64,000 nt of DNA, taken from Pseudopithomyces maydicus (Eukaryota > Ascomycota > Dothideomycetes > Pleosporales > Didymosphaeriaceae). The notes under the pieces were generated by a model, which had not been told where the DNA came from, ran no database searches, and was given only the letters and a program-made list of their open reading frames with translations. The translations under genes were made by a program, and so were the position numbers. The stretch lies in assembly GCA_026873275.1 (NCBI GenBank), contig JANTUC010000008.1, positions 124,001 through 188,000 on the forward strand. The letters run 5' to 3'. This document shows, piece after piece, positions 1-10,662 of the stretch (positions within the stretch are counted from its first letter, which is position 1; each line of letters starts with the position of its first letter).

Positions 1-959
1 TTTCGCGATTTAGCCGCGATGGCTATGCGATTGCTAGGGTCGAGTCTGTCTGTACGCGGTGTCTGCTTCACCGGTGGTGTGCTGCGATGAGGGATAAAAA
101 TCTTCGTTGGTTGCGTCAGACGATATACGCCCTGGTGGTGCACTGCCCCCGTTGGGTTGAGGGATAATACGCGGGCTGGGGCATGTGAAGGGCGTGGTTT
201 TGCGGTATTTATTCATCTATCTATCTTGATTTCTGTGTTTGTTATCGCTGTGATGGTTGCGATTGGTTTGTCGGCTGTATCTGCGGCGCAACTGTCCAGT
301 GCCCTGGGTGCTGAAGTAATGGTAACGGTGGCAGAACTGTTGGAGCGACACGGAACTGCGGAGAGGCCCTGAAACTGGGTTGAAAATGCATCCATGCATG
401 TTTGACACACTTCGAGGCGGGCTTGTAAATTGGTGTATAGTTTGCGCGTCGAAGGATAAGGTACGTATATTGGAGGGCGTACTCCGCAATCAGGGGCGAT
501 TGCCAGGGATTGATACACGAGGACTCCAGGGTTGACTTGTTGATGCTAGATAAGTACAAGTAGGCATGATTTAGTACCACATAGTCTTTCTCGGCCCAAC
601 ACAGTTGTGCAAATTAACAACTAAGCCCATTAGTGGCTCGTTCAAGTCAACGTACTTTAGAAAATCTGTCTTGGGATATCCGTATCACTTTTCACCAGTC
701 ATGATAGCAATTGAGTGATAAATATATTTGCTCATGTTCGCTGGCCAATAATCGCAAGACCCAGGCATTGAAGCCCACGCTATCCCAACGCTTACTCCAA
801 ACCCCAGATAGCCCAATGCATGATGCTTAGAAGAAATGTATCATATCAGTGGTATACAGTTGCCCATCCATCGGGCCGCATCCGCCTCCTGTCTGCCTGT
901 CTGCCTGCTTCAGAAGGAACTGCTGCGTGTGTGTGTGCGACCAGCAGCTATGGTGGTAT
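1..959. other. Spacer, no gene seen
   Basis: Only short overlapping frames on both strands are open here. None has a recognisable domain, a plausible intron chain or a coding-like composition. The stretch lies downstream of the mitochondrial carrier gene and contains its 3' untranslated region near 780-959. Confidence 0.5.
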
Positions 960-2251
960 CTACAAGAAAGAACTCCTATGCTTGCCCATGACGAAATCGC
1001 GTGTCATCTCGAAGCTGAGCCAGCTGCTCGCCATGCTGGGCGCGACCTTCAACAAGTTGGGAACGATGCCCTTGTAGAGACCACGCAGACCCTCGGTCTT
1101 GACGATGTTCCTGATGGCGTCGCCAATGCCGGCGTATTGGTAGCCCATGCCGGTCATGGTGTTGACTTGGAACCTGCGCCGAAGCACGTCGAAGGGGTAT
1201 GTGCACGTCTGAGCTACGGCACCGCTCACAGCGCCTGCAGCTAGCTTCCCAATTGCGCTGGGGTCCTTCTGTCCCTCGGGTGTGAACTTGGTGCGAGCGA
1301 TTTCGTATACCATGAAGTTCAGGCCGACATATGGTGCCACACCAGCTACGGTGGGGATGATGCCGCGATACAGAGCAGTGAATCCGCCTTCGGTCTTGTA
1401 CATTGTGACCATGATACCCCACATACCAGGCAGCTTCTGAGCTGGGTCGCGCTTCAGGGTTTCGAAGGAGGCGGACTGGATAGAGAGGCGGGTGCGGACT
1501 ATATCGAGGGGATACGTGAACGTTACGGAGGTGATACCCGCGAGACCGCCGCAGAGAAGGCGCTGGTAGGCATCGAGTGGTGCTCCGGGGGTGGACTCGA
1601 AGAACTGTTGCTTGTCAGAAAGGATACCAGGATTTCGAACTACGGCGATGCTGCTGAGATTTGAATCCGATGCCCATGACCAGCGCATTGGTCATATTGT
1701 TTATTCCTTCCAAACCAGTTGCACCTTTTCCGTGTCCGTATCTCCACCGTGCCGCACAAAGTGCACAATGCCAGAAACATCCACGGACCAAACGATCCCA
1801 GCACCAGGCAGATCTGCACCATGGAATGGTCAACTTACGCCCTTGTACACATTGTATGCGCCGAACTGCACGGCCGAATACGGCACGATGCGAATGCAGT
1901 TCGTGCCGTTTCCTGCCATGAAGCCCCTCCAACCCTCGTCCCTCCACATCTTGGCCAGTGCCTTTGGCACGCTCATCTTGTATTCATTTCGTCCGACGCT
2001 CTGCACCTGGAACAAGATCTTCAATCGCTCAAGTGGGGAAACAACGGTCCTGGAAACGGCGCCGGCAACACCGCCTGCGACGAAAGAGGCCACGACGGGC
2101 TGCTGGAAGAATGCGCGGAGACTCTGCGCGCCATTATCGATAACTGCGGGCTGCGGAGGCAGCGTCAGTGAGTTTGTCCCGCGCCCAAATTTACAGCCAA
2201 ATGTTGCAAACATACAGTAGTCGGCCGCTCCGGGTTCGACGACGCGCTCAT
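960..2251 (-). CDS. Mitochondrial carrier (APS/PAPS-type)
   Basis: This is a member of the mitochondrial carrier family (SLC25), an inner-membrane solute exchanger. I read three exons: 2216-2251, 1839-2150 and 960-1604, giving 330 residues, which is normal for the family. The first intron has a GTATGT donor, the second GTAAGT with a CTGAC branch site. All three carrier signatures are visible: PLERLK near residue 51, YPLDIVR in the second repeat and YPFDVLR in the third, each followed by the usual glycine-rich stretch. Start choice: the ATG at 2251 opens a 12-residue exon that joins in frame; the longer upstream reading only comes from reading through the first intron. Overall it resembles the yeast YPR011C group, which moves adenosine phosphosulfates, so sulfate-nucleotide transport is my best guess. 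The substrate is inferred from family resemblance. The gene stands alone, with a long empty upstream region. Confidence 0.88.
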
Positions 2252-3602
2252 GTTCGCCCAATGCCAAGAACCGTCACTCTCTCCAACACCTTGCGCCCTT
2301 CGCAATCACGCCTGCACGCCTACACGCCTGTCAAGATATAAGGAGAGACGATTGTTTACGATTGCTCAGTCATCGGGTGTCCGCTTCGAGGGATCAATGC
2401 GCGGTTGCGGTCGGTTCGTAGCGGAGGATTCTAGGTTGCGGCGCCGGCACAGGTAACGGGGCAGGTAAAGGGGTAGGCCATCCAATGCGTCTCGAAAGCT
2501 ATGTTGTTGCGTTTGCGACTGCGAAAGCGGGCGTGACGGCGGATTTCAGGCGGGCAATTTCGCGGTGAATAGAGGTCGTGGACGCAAAGTGAAGGCCTCG
2601 GGGACAGGGTACCGAGGGAAAGGAAAAGATCGGAACATTTTAGTGCCGGGCTTGGCCGCTTTCGTCACTGTGAGCGCGACGCAACATGACTCTGCACCGC
2701 GCGCATGACAAAAATAACATGACCTCCACCATTGGGACCCGGGGACCCCATACTTTTCGCGTGCCAGTGTAAAACGCCCGCGCAGAGCTTGTTCGCGCGT
2801 GCACTCGCGGCCACGAGGGCGGCTTTGTCGGCCAGCTAATGTCGACGCTGAGCGTGACTTTGCTCCGGCGTGACACCAGCGCGAGACATATTCAAGTGAC
2901 TCTAGGACACGTCAGCCTTTTCCCCCTGAGCTACCACATCTCGACACTCCGTCTGTACAGGTGGCATTGTCGCGGGCTACGGGTCCAGCCATGGCACGTG
3001 ACTGATGACTCCCCGGGGCCGAAGTAGCGAACCCGAAGACAAACCAGTCTGTTCCAAGATCCGTAGTCACTGCTGCACAGATACCTGCCGAATCAGGAAA
3101 TGTCAGTAGTTTTGGGGTATGGCCCACTCCATTGGGGAAAGTAACTGTATCAGCAGGCTCAGCAAAACTGCTGAATAGAGAAGACTACCAGATCGAGTAA
3201 CTAGATAGTATCTAGATAGTACCACACTCAGCACGAAGATTCATTGGGCAAAACAGTGGACGGTCATCAACACTCTTGGATGACTGCCAAATAAAGAAGT
3301 TTCAACATGATCAGAAGTTCATCGCTGCAAAGATTTTCCGGCATGATTGGGTACACCGCTTTCAATACTTGTTGGAAAATTTCCCAAAGGGGAAGTTTGA
3401 GTCGAACCTGTCAAAGTCAAATACCTCTTGGAATCATTGTATATCTTCGTAGGTAGATACTCATTACTACGATGAACAACCATCGCTTTTAGGTGCCCGT
3501 CATGTTAATCTTAGTTGAAACATTATAGTCTTCTGTGAACGGTAGTATGGGGTATTGATTCTGCAACCAACTTTCCAACCCTACCAGTCACCAGTCACCA
3601 AG
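2252..3602. other. Spacer and upstream region of carrier gene
   Basis: About 1.35 kb without a supportable gene. It holds the upstream region of the carrier gene (minus strand, start at 2251) and the region downstream of the 396-residue gene ending at 3603. Short frames on both strands lack family features. Confidence 0.4.
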
Positions 3603-4793
3603 TCAACCCCTCCGCTTCTGATACTTCGTACTCCTCTTCTGACCATACCTAGCCTCCTCAGCCTCCACATCAGCAAGCTCCTCCTGCAACTCCAACTCTT
3701 CCTGACTCAGCTCCACTTCATCCTCTTTCTTAGCATCACGCAAATGCAGCGGATCCTTAGACTTTTTCCGACTCATTTTCGGACCAGCATCATCCTCCAG
3801 TACCTCCGGCTTCAACCCCGTCACCTTCTTGAGCCACGCACTGTCCTTCCCCTGATTCAGCTCACACCCAAGATACCCCTGTCCCTCTCTCGATCGATTC
3901 CACGACTCAAACCCAACAAAGAACAGAAACATGTCAATCAGACACTTCTCCCATTCCACCGCAGGCGCATCACAAGCTACCAGCAACGAACCCGACGCCT
4001 CGAGCACCCTAAAGCACCACGCAATCGCCTCATCCCAACCCCGCTCCCCCACCGACTCCCCCTTCGCCCCAGGAAACATGCTCTCCAGCCTCGCCGCCGC
4101 AACCGACCCATACGGCCGCGAATCAGTAAACACAAACGGAACCCACGCCTGATACGCAGTGCTCAGCGACAGCGCCCCAGCCTGGCTCTTCAGCACGACA
4201 AGCGCAATCAGCACCTCCAGCGTCTCCGCAACGATGCCCGCCCAGCCGATGTTCGGGCGGGGAAACGGACCGGGAGGAGCGGGACCGCGAACGGACGCTG
4301 TGTATTCGAAATGCGTTCCGTCGCGGCGCGCCAGGTGGCAGAGTAGATCTATCTGGTCGGTTGCCAGGAGGCCTTTGATGGCGCGGTAGTGTGCTTCGCG
4401 GTTTGCGCGGTGGGACGTCGACCAGTACGAGGCGCGCTGCATTGCTGGCGTGAGGACCGGTAGCTCAGAGGGATCAGGAGCTAGGATGGATAGGTCTTGG
4501 TCGAGGACGTCGTCTGCGAAGAGCTTTTGGTCTGAGGGTGGGGTCCGGGTTGGACGGCGGTCTGCCTTTTGTCTGATTGCGCGCGCGAACAGGGCGGCTG
4601 AGGCGTGGAGTTGCGGTACCCATTCGTCTTTTGAGGTTTTTGAGGTGAGGATCAGCGGTTCGCGGTCTTCGTTGTCTTGTTTCCAGCTTTGGTATTTGCG
4701 CTTGTACCATTGGTCGTGGCGGTTGGTGCGGGCGGGTACGATGTGGAAATGCTGCGTTAGGAGCTGCTCTAGTGAATGTTGGACGTCCTCCAT
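3603..4793 (-). CDS. Conserved fungal protein of unknown function, 396 aa
   Basis: This is a single-exon frame of 396 residues starting at the ATG at 4793. I do not recognise a named domain. The first 300 residues are globular, with tryptophan- and leucine-rich helices and a hydrophobic segment around residues 180-205. The last 70 residues are strongly charged: a lysine-rich stretch, then glutamate-rich repeats of the EELELQEELADVEAEE kind, then a basic tail ending KRRG. A charged, lysine-rich C-terminus of this type is common in nucleolar or ribosome-biogenesis proteins, but this is only a hint. The unbroken frame, good codon use and position in a conserved block argue for a real gene. It is followed on the same strand by the coiled-coil gene, about 600 bp away in the downstream direction. 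Confidence 0.75.
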   Translation of the reverse strand: MEDVQHSLEQLLTQHFHIVPARTNRHDQWYKRKYQSWKQDNEDREPLILTSKTSKDEWVPQLHASAALFARAIRQKADRRPTRTPPSDQKLFADDVLDQDLSILAPDPSELPVLTPAMQRASYWSTSHRANREAHYRAIKGLLATDQIDLLCHLARRDGTHFEYTASVRGPAPPGPFPRPNIGWAGIVAETLEVLIALVVLKSQAGALSLSTAYQAWVPFVFTDSRPYGSVAAARLESMFPGAKGESVGERGWDEAIAWCFRVLEASGSLLVACDAPAVEWEKCLIDMFLFFVGFESWNRSREGQGYLGCELNQGKDSAWLKKVTGLKPEVLEDDAGPKMSRKKSKDPLHLRDAKKEDEVELSQEELELQEELADVEAEEARYGQKRSTKYQKRRG

Positions 4794-5402
4794 CTTTTTT
4801 CCCTCTCAATTCGTGCAGGTGAAATTGTTTGTTTGGCGGGAGAAACCTTGGAAGGCCGCTTATGACGTGGTTTTAATCAGGCGTGCACATGGTGTGGCTG
4901 TGCAACGTCAGCCTGATGAATGGAGTCACTACCGTTCCATCTTAGCAGTCCCACAGATACACAACTCACCCAGTTGTACAGCACAGTACTATAACCACGG
5001 TTGCAATACCACCTAAACAGAGCACAGAGTGCTATATTGTATATACAACAATGATACAATCATCTGTTAATAGTGCGCATTGAAGAACGTCCGTCCAACG
5101 CTGCGTAAAGTACATTCGTGTCAGTTGCAACCTACCTATCTACCTACCTACCTACCTACTAAGGAGGTCTTTATACATATCTTATTTCAATTACAAAAGC
5201 ATCACAAACAGACTAAGACGGAATAAGATGGAGGAAAAATATGCATACTATACCCCGTTGCTTGAGTTCGCCATCACACCTCCATGGAAAGACATTACTA
5301 GTAATCCCACATAGCAACGGATTCAAGTTCCAAAAAATGCCCATTCCACACAAACGCCCTAACCTAATCTAAAAATGTGCATACACATCAACCACACCCA
5401 AA
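4794..5402. other. Spacer with small microsatellite
   Basis: This 600-bp spacer lies between two minus-strand genes. It contains the promoter of the 396-residue gene, a CTAC-type tetranucleotide run and the 3' region of the coiled-coil gene. I see no coding sequence. Confidence 0.4.
5127..5161. repeat. CTAC tetranucleotide microsatellite
   Basis: The run consists of about seven CTAC/CTAT units with one variant unit. It is a simple repeat in an intergenic position. Confidence 0.85.
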
Positions 5403-7721
5403 CTACCAATCAATCTTCCCTTCCATTCCCTTCCCTCCCCTCACCCACCCACTCACTTCAAAAGCTCTCCCCCGCGCCCCCTTCCCCCTCCTATCCCTCT
5501 TCAACGGCGAAAACGCAAACCCCTCATCACTCATCGCATTAAACCCCCCACTAATCGGAGGTCTCCCCAACCCCCCAGTCCCCTCCCTTTCAGCCCACCC
5601 AACGCCCTCGCCGCAAAAATCCCCTTCCCACTCTTCTTACTCCCCCCACCCCACCCGGCGCGCCATCCTCCCCCTCCCCCTCCTCCTCATCATCAAATAG
5701 CGTCTTGCCCAGCCCCGACGCAGCGCCCAGCTTGCGCTTCCGCTTCGTCTTCGTCTCGACGGGGTCGTCGGTGAAGGTTGCGAAGGACATGAGGGACTTG
5801 CGGGGTTTGATTTTGGGGACGAGGCCTGTTTTGGGCTTTGTGGAGATGGAAAGGCCGTCGGAGGTCTTGAGCGGGATTGTGGTGGGTGCGGGAGCGAGGG
5901 CGGGAGCTGGGGCGGGCATGTTCTCTGAGTTTGAGCGGGAGGAGAGCTGGGATGTTTCCTCGGCGAGGACGTCGAGGATGGGGGCGGGTGTTTTCTTGCG
6001 GGTGCCTGGTTTGGCGTTTGCTTTGTTTGAGGCGGAGGGGGCGAGGGCCTTTGGTTTTGGCCTGGGTCTTTCTTTTTCCTTGGGGGTGCCGTCGGTGTTG
6101 CGACTGCGTGTTGAGCGGCGGCGGTGGAGGCGGAGGTGGTGGCGGTGGGTGCGGCGTCGTCGTCGGAAGGCTCCTCCATGATGGTGGGCTCGCCGGGGGC
6201 GACGGTGCGGTTGAGGAAGGGGGTGAGGCTGAAGTTGGAGGTGTCGCCGATGACGGAGGTTCCGCGTTTGGTTTTCTTGGAGGGCACGTCGTGGCCTGGG
6301 GTGCCGAGGGCGGTTTCTGGCTCGACGGAGGCGGCGAGGCGCTTTCGGATGCCCTTGGCGGGTTTGAGAGACGTTTCGCGGATGGGTTTGGTGGGCGGTG
6401 CGGTCTGGGCTCTGGCTGCGTGCTCCAGTTCCTCTTCTTTCTGCTTTAGGGTGGCCTTTGTGGATCGTAGCTTCTCGCGGAAGGCGGACAGCTTGTCATC
6501 GAGGATGGTGTTCCTGGCTTGGAGCTCGGCGAGCGTTTTAGCATGCTCCTTCTCCTGCTTCTTGCGTTCACGCTTCTCCAACTCCAACTCTTTCTTGAGA
6601 TCATTGGCTTCGGAGTCATTCTTGTCATTGCTCTGCTGGGAGGCCTTCTTATTCGCCTTTTCGAGCTTTTCGCGTTGACGTTTCTCCTCGCTGAGCTGTT
6701 CCTGGAGCTCTTCCACCTGGGCATCCCGCTCGCTGTTCTGAGTGCTGGCCTTCTCTGCTGCGAGACGTGCGCGCTTCTCCGATGCGAGTTCCTGGCCCAG
6801 CCGTTCAATCTCAGCGTCCCGCTCCTCGTCGCGTAGGCTTGCCTTCTTCCCTTGTTTGTCCAACTTGGCCTGCGCACGCTCCACCGCTTGCTGCTGGGCA
6901 TCAAGATCAGCCTGTACCTTCTCGGTCGCCTTTTCGGCCTTGGCCAATGCTGCTTCAGCCTTGATGCGGTTCTTCTTCTCTGCAGCAAGTTCGTTGCGCA
7001 GCTCCTCGACCAGGGCACGCAATCCCTCGTCTTCCTCAATCTTCTTGCCCTGCTTCGCTAGGGCTCGCGCTGAAGTGCGCTTCTCATTCTCCAGCTCGAC
7101 CTGTGCGGTGTTTAACTGGCGCTGGAGCGAAAGCTTCTCCGCGAGCAGGCCGTTGTTCGTCTCAACCTGTGCGCGGAGGTGTTCGACTTCGGGGCGGAGC
7201 GACGACAATTCGCGGGTGAGGGCGAGTTTTTCCGAGAGCAGCTTGTTCGAGTCGGAGGTCACGTTTTCCATGGCTTTGAGTTCGGCCTTATTGCATGTCA
7301 GCAAGCGGACAGCTAGGTTGTTGGGAAAACATACCTTGAGATTGGCAACCTCTCTCCCCTGCGTTCGGATTTGGTTTTGTGCGAGCTCTGCTGCAGCGAT
7401 TTGTTCATCCAACTGCGCAAGAGTCTCACTGAGCTCAGCGTCAAGTCCCTCGGAGCGCTCCTGTTCCGACTCCAGCTGCTCGTGCAAATCACTGGCCTCG
7501 TTCTGCAGCAGGCACTGGCTGACCTGCAGCTTCCTTATATCTTCGTCTTTGGCCACGATCTCAACCGAGTGTTTACTGCGCTCCAGGCTGAGCTCCAGGC
7601 TAGCAGTTCGGAGGGAGTGCTTCAACTGCGACGCAATCAGTCTTGGAACATGCGCTGGCCATTGGTGGACACTCACGTCTTGTAGCTCATGGCTATGGTC
7701 AACTTCCAAGTCAACCGCCAT
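5403..7721 (-). CDS. Long coiled-coil protein (M-protein-repeat-like)
   Basis: The protein is dominated by a coiled coil of about 400 residues rich in E, K, Q, A and L, followed by a proline-, serine- and lysine-rich tail. Exons are 7677-7721, 7335-7625 and 5403-7286. The two introns (51 and 48 bp) have GTGAGT and GTATGT donors and contain no in-frame stop, so an ORF scan reads through them. The true start is the ATG at 7721. The head and the tail motif FSPLKRD resemble a Pezizomycotina-wide uncharacterised coiled-coil family; a role in chromosome or cytoskeletal organisation is only a guess. The tail is broken three times, each break being one base short in a G/C run (6082-6086, 5642-5647, 5571-5576 on the plus strand). 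Restoring three bases gives 740 residues in phase. The exact C-terminus is uncertain because a GTGAGT near 5458 could start a last intron. Confidence 0.72.
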
Positions 7722-8150
7722 GATGAGGATGCCTGTCGGATATGGATTGCGATAGGATAGAGGTAGGACTGGAGGGGTCGAGGCGGAGCGGCGGACGCGT
7801 CGTAAACAAACAGTGCGCCGTTGCCAAGCCCCAGGCACCGCGGTGAGAGGTCCGAGTCCAAGAGCGCACTCCTCCCTGCGACTACGTGGAAAATTAATAA
7901 TTTTCTCCTCGCTATTTTGTCGGACTACCACCCTCAACAAGATTATTTAAACCAACTTCTGGAAATCTTGCTCCCGCGCCATCTGCAGAGCAGCTGCGGT
8001 GGAGCAGTCCTCAACCATGCGCGCCGGGCATCCCTGCTCGCTCGCTTAGGCCAGGGTTACGTACTGCTGCTCCCGGGCGGCTCAAGGACACGTTCCCCAA
8101 GCTCCTCCACCCAGCAGTGCTCCCATCGCCCACATCCAGCACCACACACG
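7722..8150. promoter_or_regulatory. Divergent promoter, coiled-coil gene and OST3
   Basis: This 429-bp interval separates the starts of the coiled-coil gene (minus) and the Ost3 gene (plus). It must hold both promoters and 5' untranslated regions. No clear TATA box is visible, which is usual for fungal housekeeping genes. Confidence 0.5.
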
Positions 8151-9296
8151 ATGCGCTGGCTCCAATTCCTCACAGCCTCGCTGCTGCCCTTCACGGCCCT
8201 CGCCGCCAAGAAATCCTCCGGCGACCGCTTCACAGACTTCCGCTCCAAGTCGTCCGCCGGCCCGCTCAAGCTCGACGATGCCGCCTACTCGCAATTGACA
8301 AAGGCACCCCGCGACTACTCGGTCGCGGTGCTGCTCACCGCTCTGGAGACCCGCTTTGGATGTGTGCTGTGCCGCGAATTCCAGCCCGAGTGGGATTTGC
8401 TGGCGAAGAGCTGGGTGAAGGGTGACCGTGATGGCAAGAGCCGGCTGGTGTACGGTACCCTGGATTTCGTCGATGGAAAGGCTACCTTCCAGTCGGTATG
8501 CAATATCTGTCTCTACCGAGCTGTTGCAGTGCTGATGAAGCGTAGTTGATGCTGCAGACCGCCCCGGTCCTGCTGTACTTCCACCCCACCGTGGGACCCA
8601 ACGCGAAGGTCGACTCGCAGCCCGTCCGCTTCGACTTCACCAACGGGTAAGCCATACCTGCGTCGACCCAAGCCATAACACGTCCCTAACATTTCACAGT
8701 CCCCAGTCTGCTGAGCAGATTCACGCCTGGGTCTCCCGCCAGCTCCCCGCCGATGCGCCCAAGCCCCAAATCTCTCGCCCGATCAACTACGTCAAGATCA
8801 TCACCGTGTCCACCGCCGTCCTCGGAGCCCTCACCTTCGTGGTGGTCGCCTCGCCCTACGTCATCCCCGTGCTGCAGAACCGCAACCTGTGGGCTGCGTT
8901 CAGCCTCATCGCCGTGCTGCTCTTCACCAGCGGCCACATGTTCAACCACATCCGCAAGGTGCCCTACGTCTCGGGCGACGGCAAGGGTGGCATCAGCTAC
9001 TTCGCTGGAGGTTTCAGCAACCAGTTCGGTCTGGAGAGCCAGATCGTTGCTGCCATGTGTAAGTACACTTAGGATCATCGAGCCTAGGAGAAGTATCCCG
9101 CTAACAAGCTACAGATGGCGTCCTCTCCTTCGCAACCATTTCCCTCGCCCTCAAGGTTCCCCGCATCGCCGACTCGCGCGCCCAGCAATTCGCAGTCTTC
9201 ATGTGGAGCGGTGTCCTGCTCGGCATGTACAGCTTCCTGCTCAGCGTCTTCCGCCAGAAGAACGGCGGATACCAGTTCTGGCTGCCTCCGTTCTAA
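8151..9296 (+). CDS. OST3: Oligosaccharyltransferase subunit Ost3/Ost6
   Basis: This is the oxidoreductase subunit of the ER oligosaccharyltransferase, which transfers glycans to asparagines of nascent proteins. Exons are 8151-8495, 8546-8646, 8700-9058 and 9115-9296, giving 328 residues, the usual length. A signal peptide (residues 1 to about 18, ending in LAA) is followed by a thioredoxin-like lumenal domain with the redox motif CVLC near residue 75. Four membrane segments follow, spanning roughly residue 190 to the end, as expected for Ost3/Ost6. The three introns have good GTATG/GTAAG donors and the phases close exactly. The start at 8151 is chosen because it opens the signal peptide; the frame is open further upstream but without one. 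The ER role is established for the family. Whether it is the Ost3 or Ost6 form cannot be told here. Confidence 0.93.
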
Positions 9297-9980
9297 TCGC
9301 ACAACTCAATTCGCTCCAAGCACGCATATATGTATGCAGGGATCGAACGCGCACAGCTGGAGAGGGGTTTCCAAGTTTCAAGACCGAGACGCGCTGCGTG
9401 GGCGGGGCGGGGCGAGACGCAGGCAATGGCCAGTCGCGTCATTCATAAAATTATCGGTAACATCTAGATGTACATTGCAACAGCCGGTATTGCGACCGGC
9501 GAGGAAAAAAGGAACGTGTATGAGATATGCAGATAGAATAAATGACAGTTTCTCTCATGCTTGCTTGCGTGTAAGCTGTCGAGATGGCGCTCTGTCCGGC
9601 GAAGAGCAAGCATGACACTACTTTACATACACATCCCTTTCATATGCATCATATCTAAGAATGATAGATTCGTTCGGTAATCAGGTGTCTACTTGTGTGC
9701 GACGTCTATCCTATCCTATCCTATCTCCAAAACGTGCCTTGCTTCAGTGGGCAGCTGGTACTGCATCGCAGCTTCCCAGCTTCCCAGCTTACCACATAGC
9801 TTAATCGCCGACTCATCGCCGATCCATCGCCGGATTCATCTCCGAAGTAATCTCGCTGACTAACCAGCTCAACCTTCCAGAAAGGGTAGTTATCAAAGCC
9901 ATCGTTTCCCGCACCGCGAATTCTCTCGCAAAGGAGATATGCTAGGCTTGAATAGGAAGGTTGGTCCTGGGATATGATTG

Positions 9981-10086
9981 GTTGGCTTGGTTGGTTGGTT
10001 GGTTGGTTGGTTGGGTATCTAGCTAAAGCAAGAGACAGGAAGTGGGCGATATGTGAACTGCTATATATATATATATATATATATAT
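9981..10086. repeat. GGTT and TA microsatellites
   Basis: A run of GGTT units (9981-10013) is followed 50 bp later by a pure TA run of 12 units (about 10063-10086). Both are simple repeats in intergenic DNA. Confidence 0.85.
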
Positions 10087-10270
10087 GCATATGTGTATCC
10101 CTATTATGGGATTGAGTATATCAAGTGCTCCTTTGTATACACATGCTTGCAAGAGATTACTTGTGCGGTACCTTGGAAAGGAAGATGTATACAAAAGCTT
10201 GAGTAGGGGGAGGATGATGTGATGGTGCCGTGACAGGAAAGGGGGTGGGTAGGGTAGGGTAGGGTGGGAT

Positions 10271-10402
10271 GTTCATAGGTGTGTTGTTGTTTTGTGTTTT
10301 TGGAAAGCGGCAGCAGAGTAGCTGACTGGATGAAAATGCCATACATGGTGGAGAAAAAGCTGTCAACCTCTCTTGTGGCGATTGAAAACGGTTCATAGGT
10401 GT
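10271..10402 (-). mobile_element. Dispersed element R1, copy A, with 12-bp direct repeats
   Basis: This is a 108-bp insert (10283-10390) flanked by perfect 12-bp direct repeats GTTCATAGGTGT at 10271-10282 and 10391-10402. Read on the minus strand, the insert begins CGTTTTCAATCG and ends in an A-rich tail (AACACAAAACAACAAC). The same sequence recurs at 32.5 kb and 55.0 kb. Direct repeats of this size with an A-rich 3' end fit target-primed retroposition of a short non-coding element. I see neither a tRNA-like B box nor a coding frame. A related flanking copy at about 10528-10570 lacks the insert and has one version of the target, so it resembles the empty site. Confidence 0.7.
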
Positions 10403-10662
10403 AAAATTCCTAGATGGGTAGGTGGGCTGGGGTCGTTGATTTTAGTGACGAATGTGATAGTTCGGAAGTGTGATTGGGGGTGTGCGTGTAGCGTTTGTGC
10501 TAGTCGGGCAGCTGTTTAGCTGAGAGTGGGGTGGGATGTACTATACGTAGGTATAGATGTAAACTTCCTAGATGGGTAGGTGGGCTGGAGTCGTTGATTT
10601 TAGTGACGAATGTGATAGTTCCGGGTGTGATTGGGGAGTGTGCGTGTAGCGGTTGTGTTAGT
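10403..10662. repeat. Local direct duplication, about 100-bp units
   Basis: Two copies, 10403-10504 and 10561-10662, match almost throughout. Both contain CCTAGATGGGTAGGTGGGCT and the block GATTTTAGTGACGAATGTGA, with a few substitutions and small indels. The duplication seems to extend left of the first copy to about 10262 and left of the second to about 10528, with the R1 insert present only in the first. Confidence 0.85.

Noticed and set aside
6742..7755. Plus-strand frame of 337 codons opposite the coiled-coil gene
   Set aside because: Its serine-, alanine- and leucine-rich sequence is the antisense of E/K/Q/A-rich coiled-coil codons, with no features of its own.
10247..10268. GGGTA repeats as telomere-like sequence
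   Set aside because: The units are GGGTA, not TTAGGG, only four are present, and core genes flank both sides.
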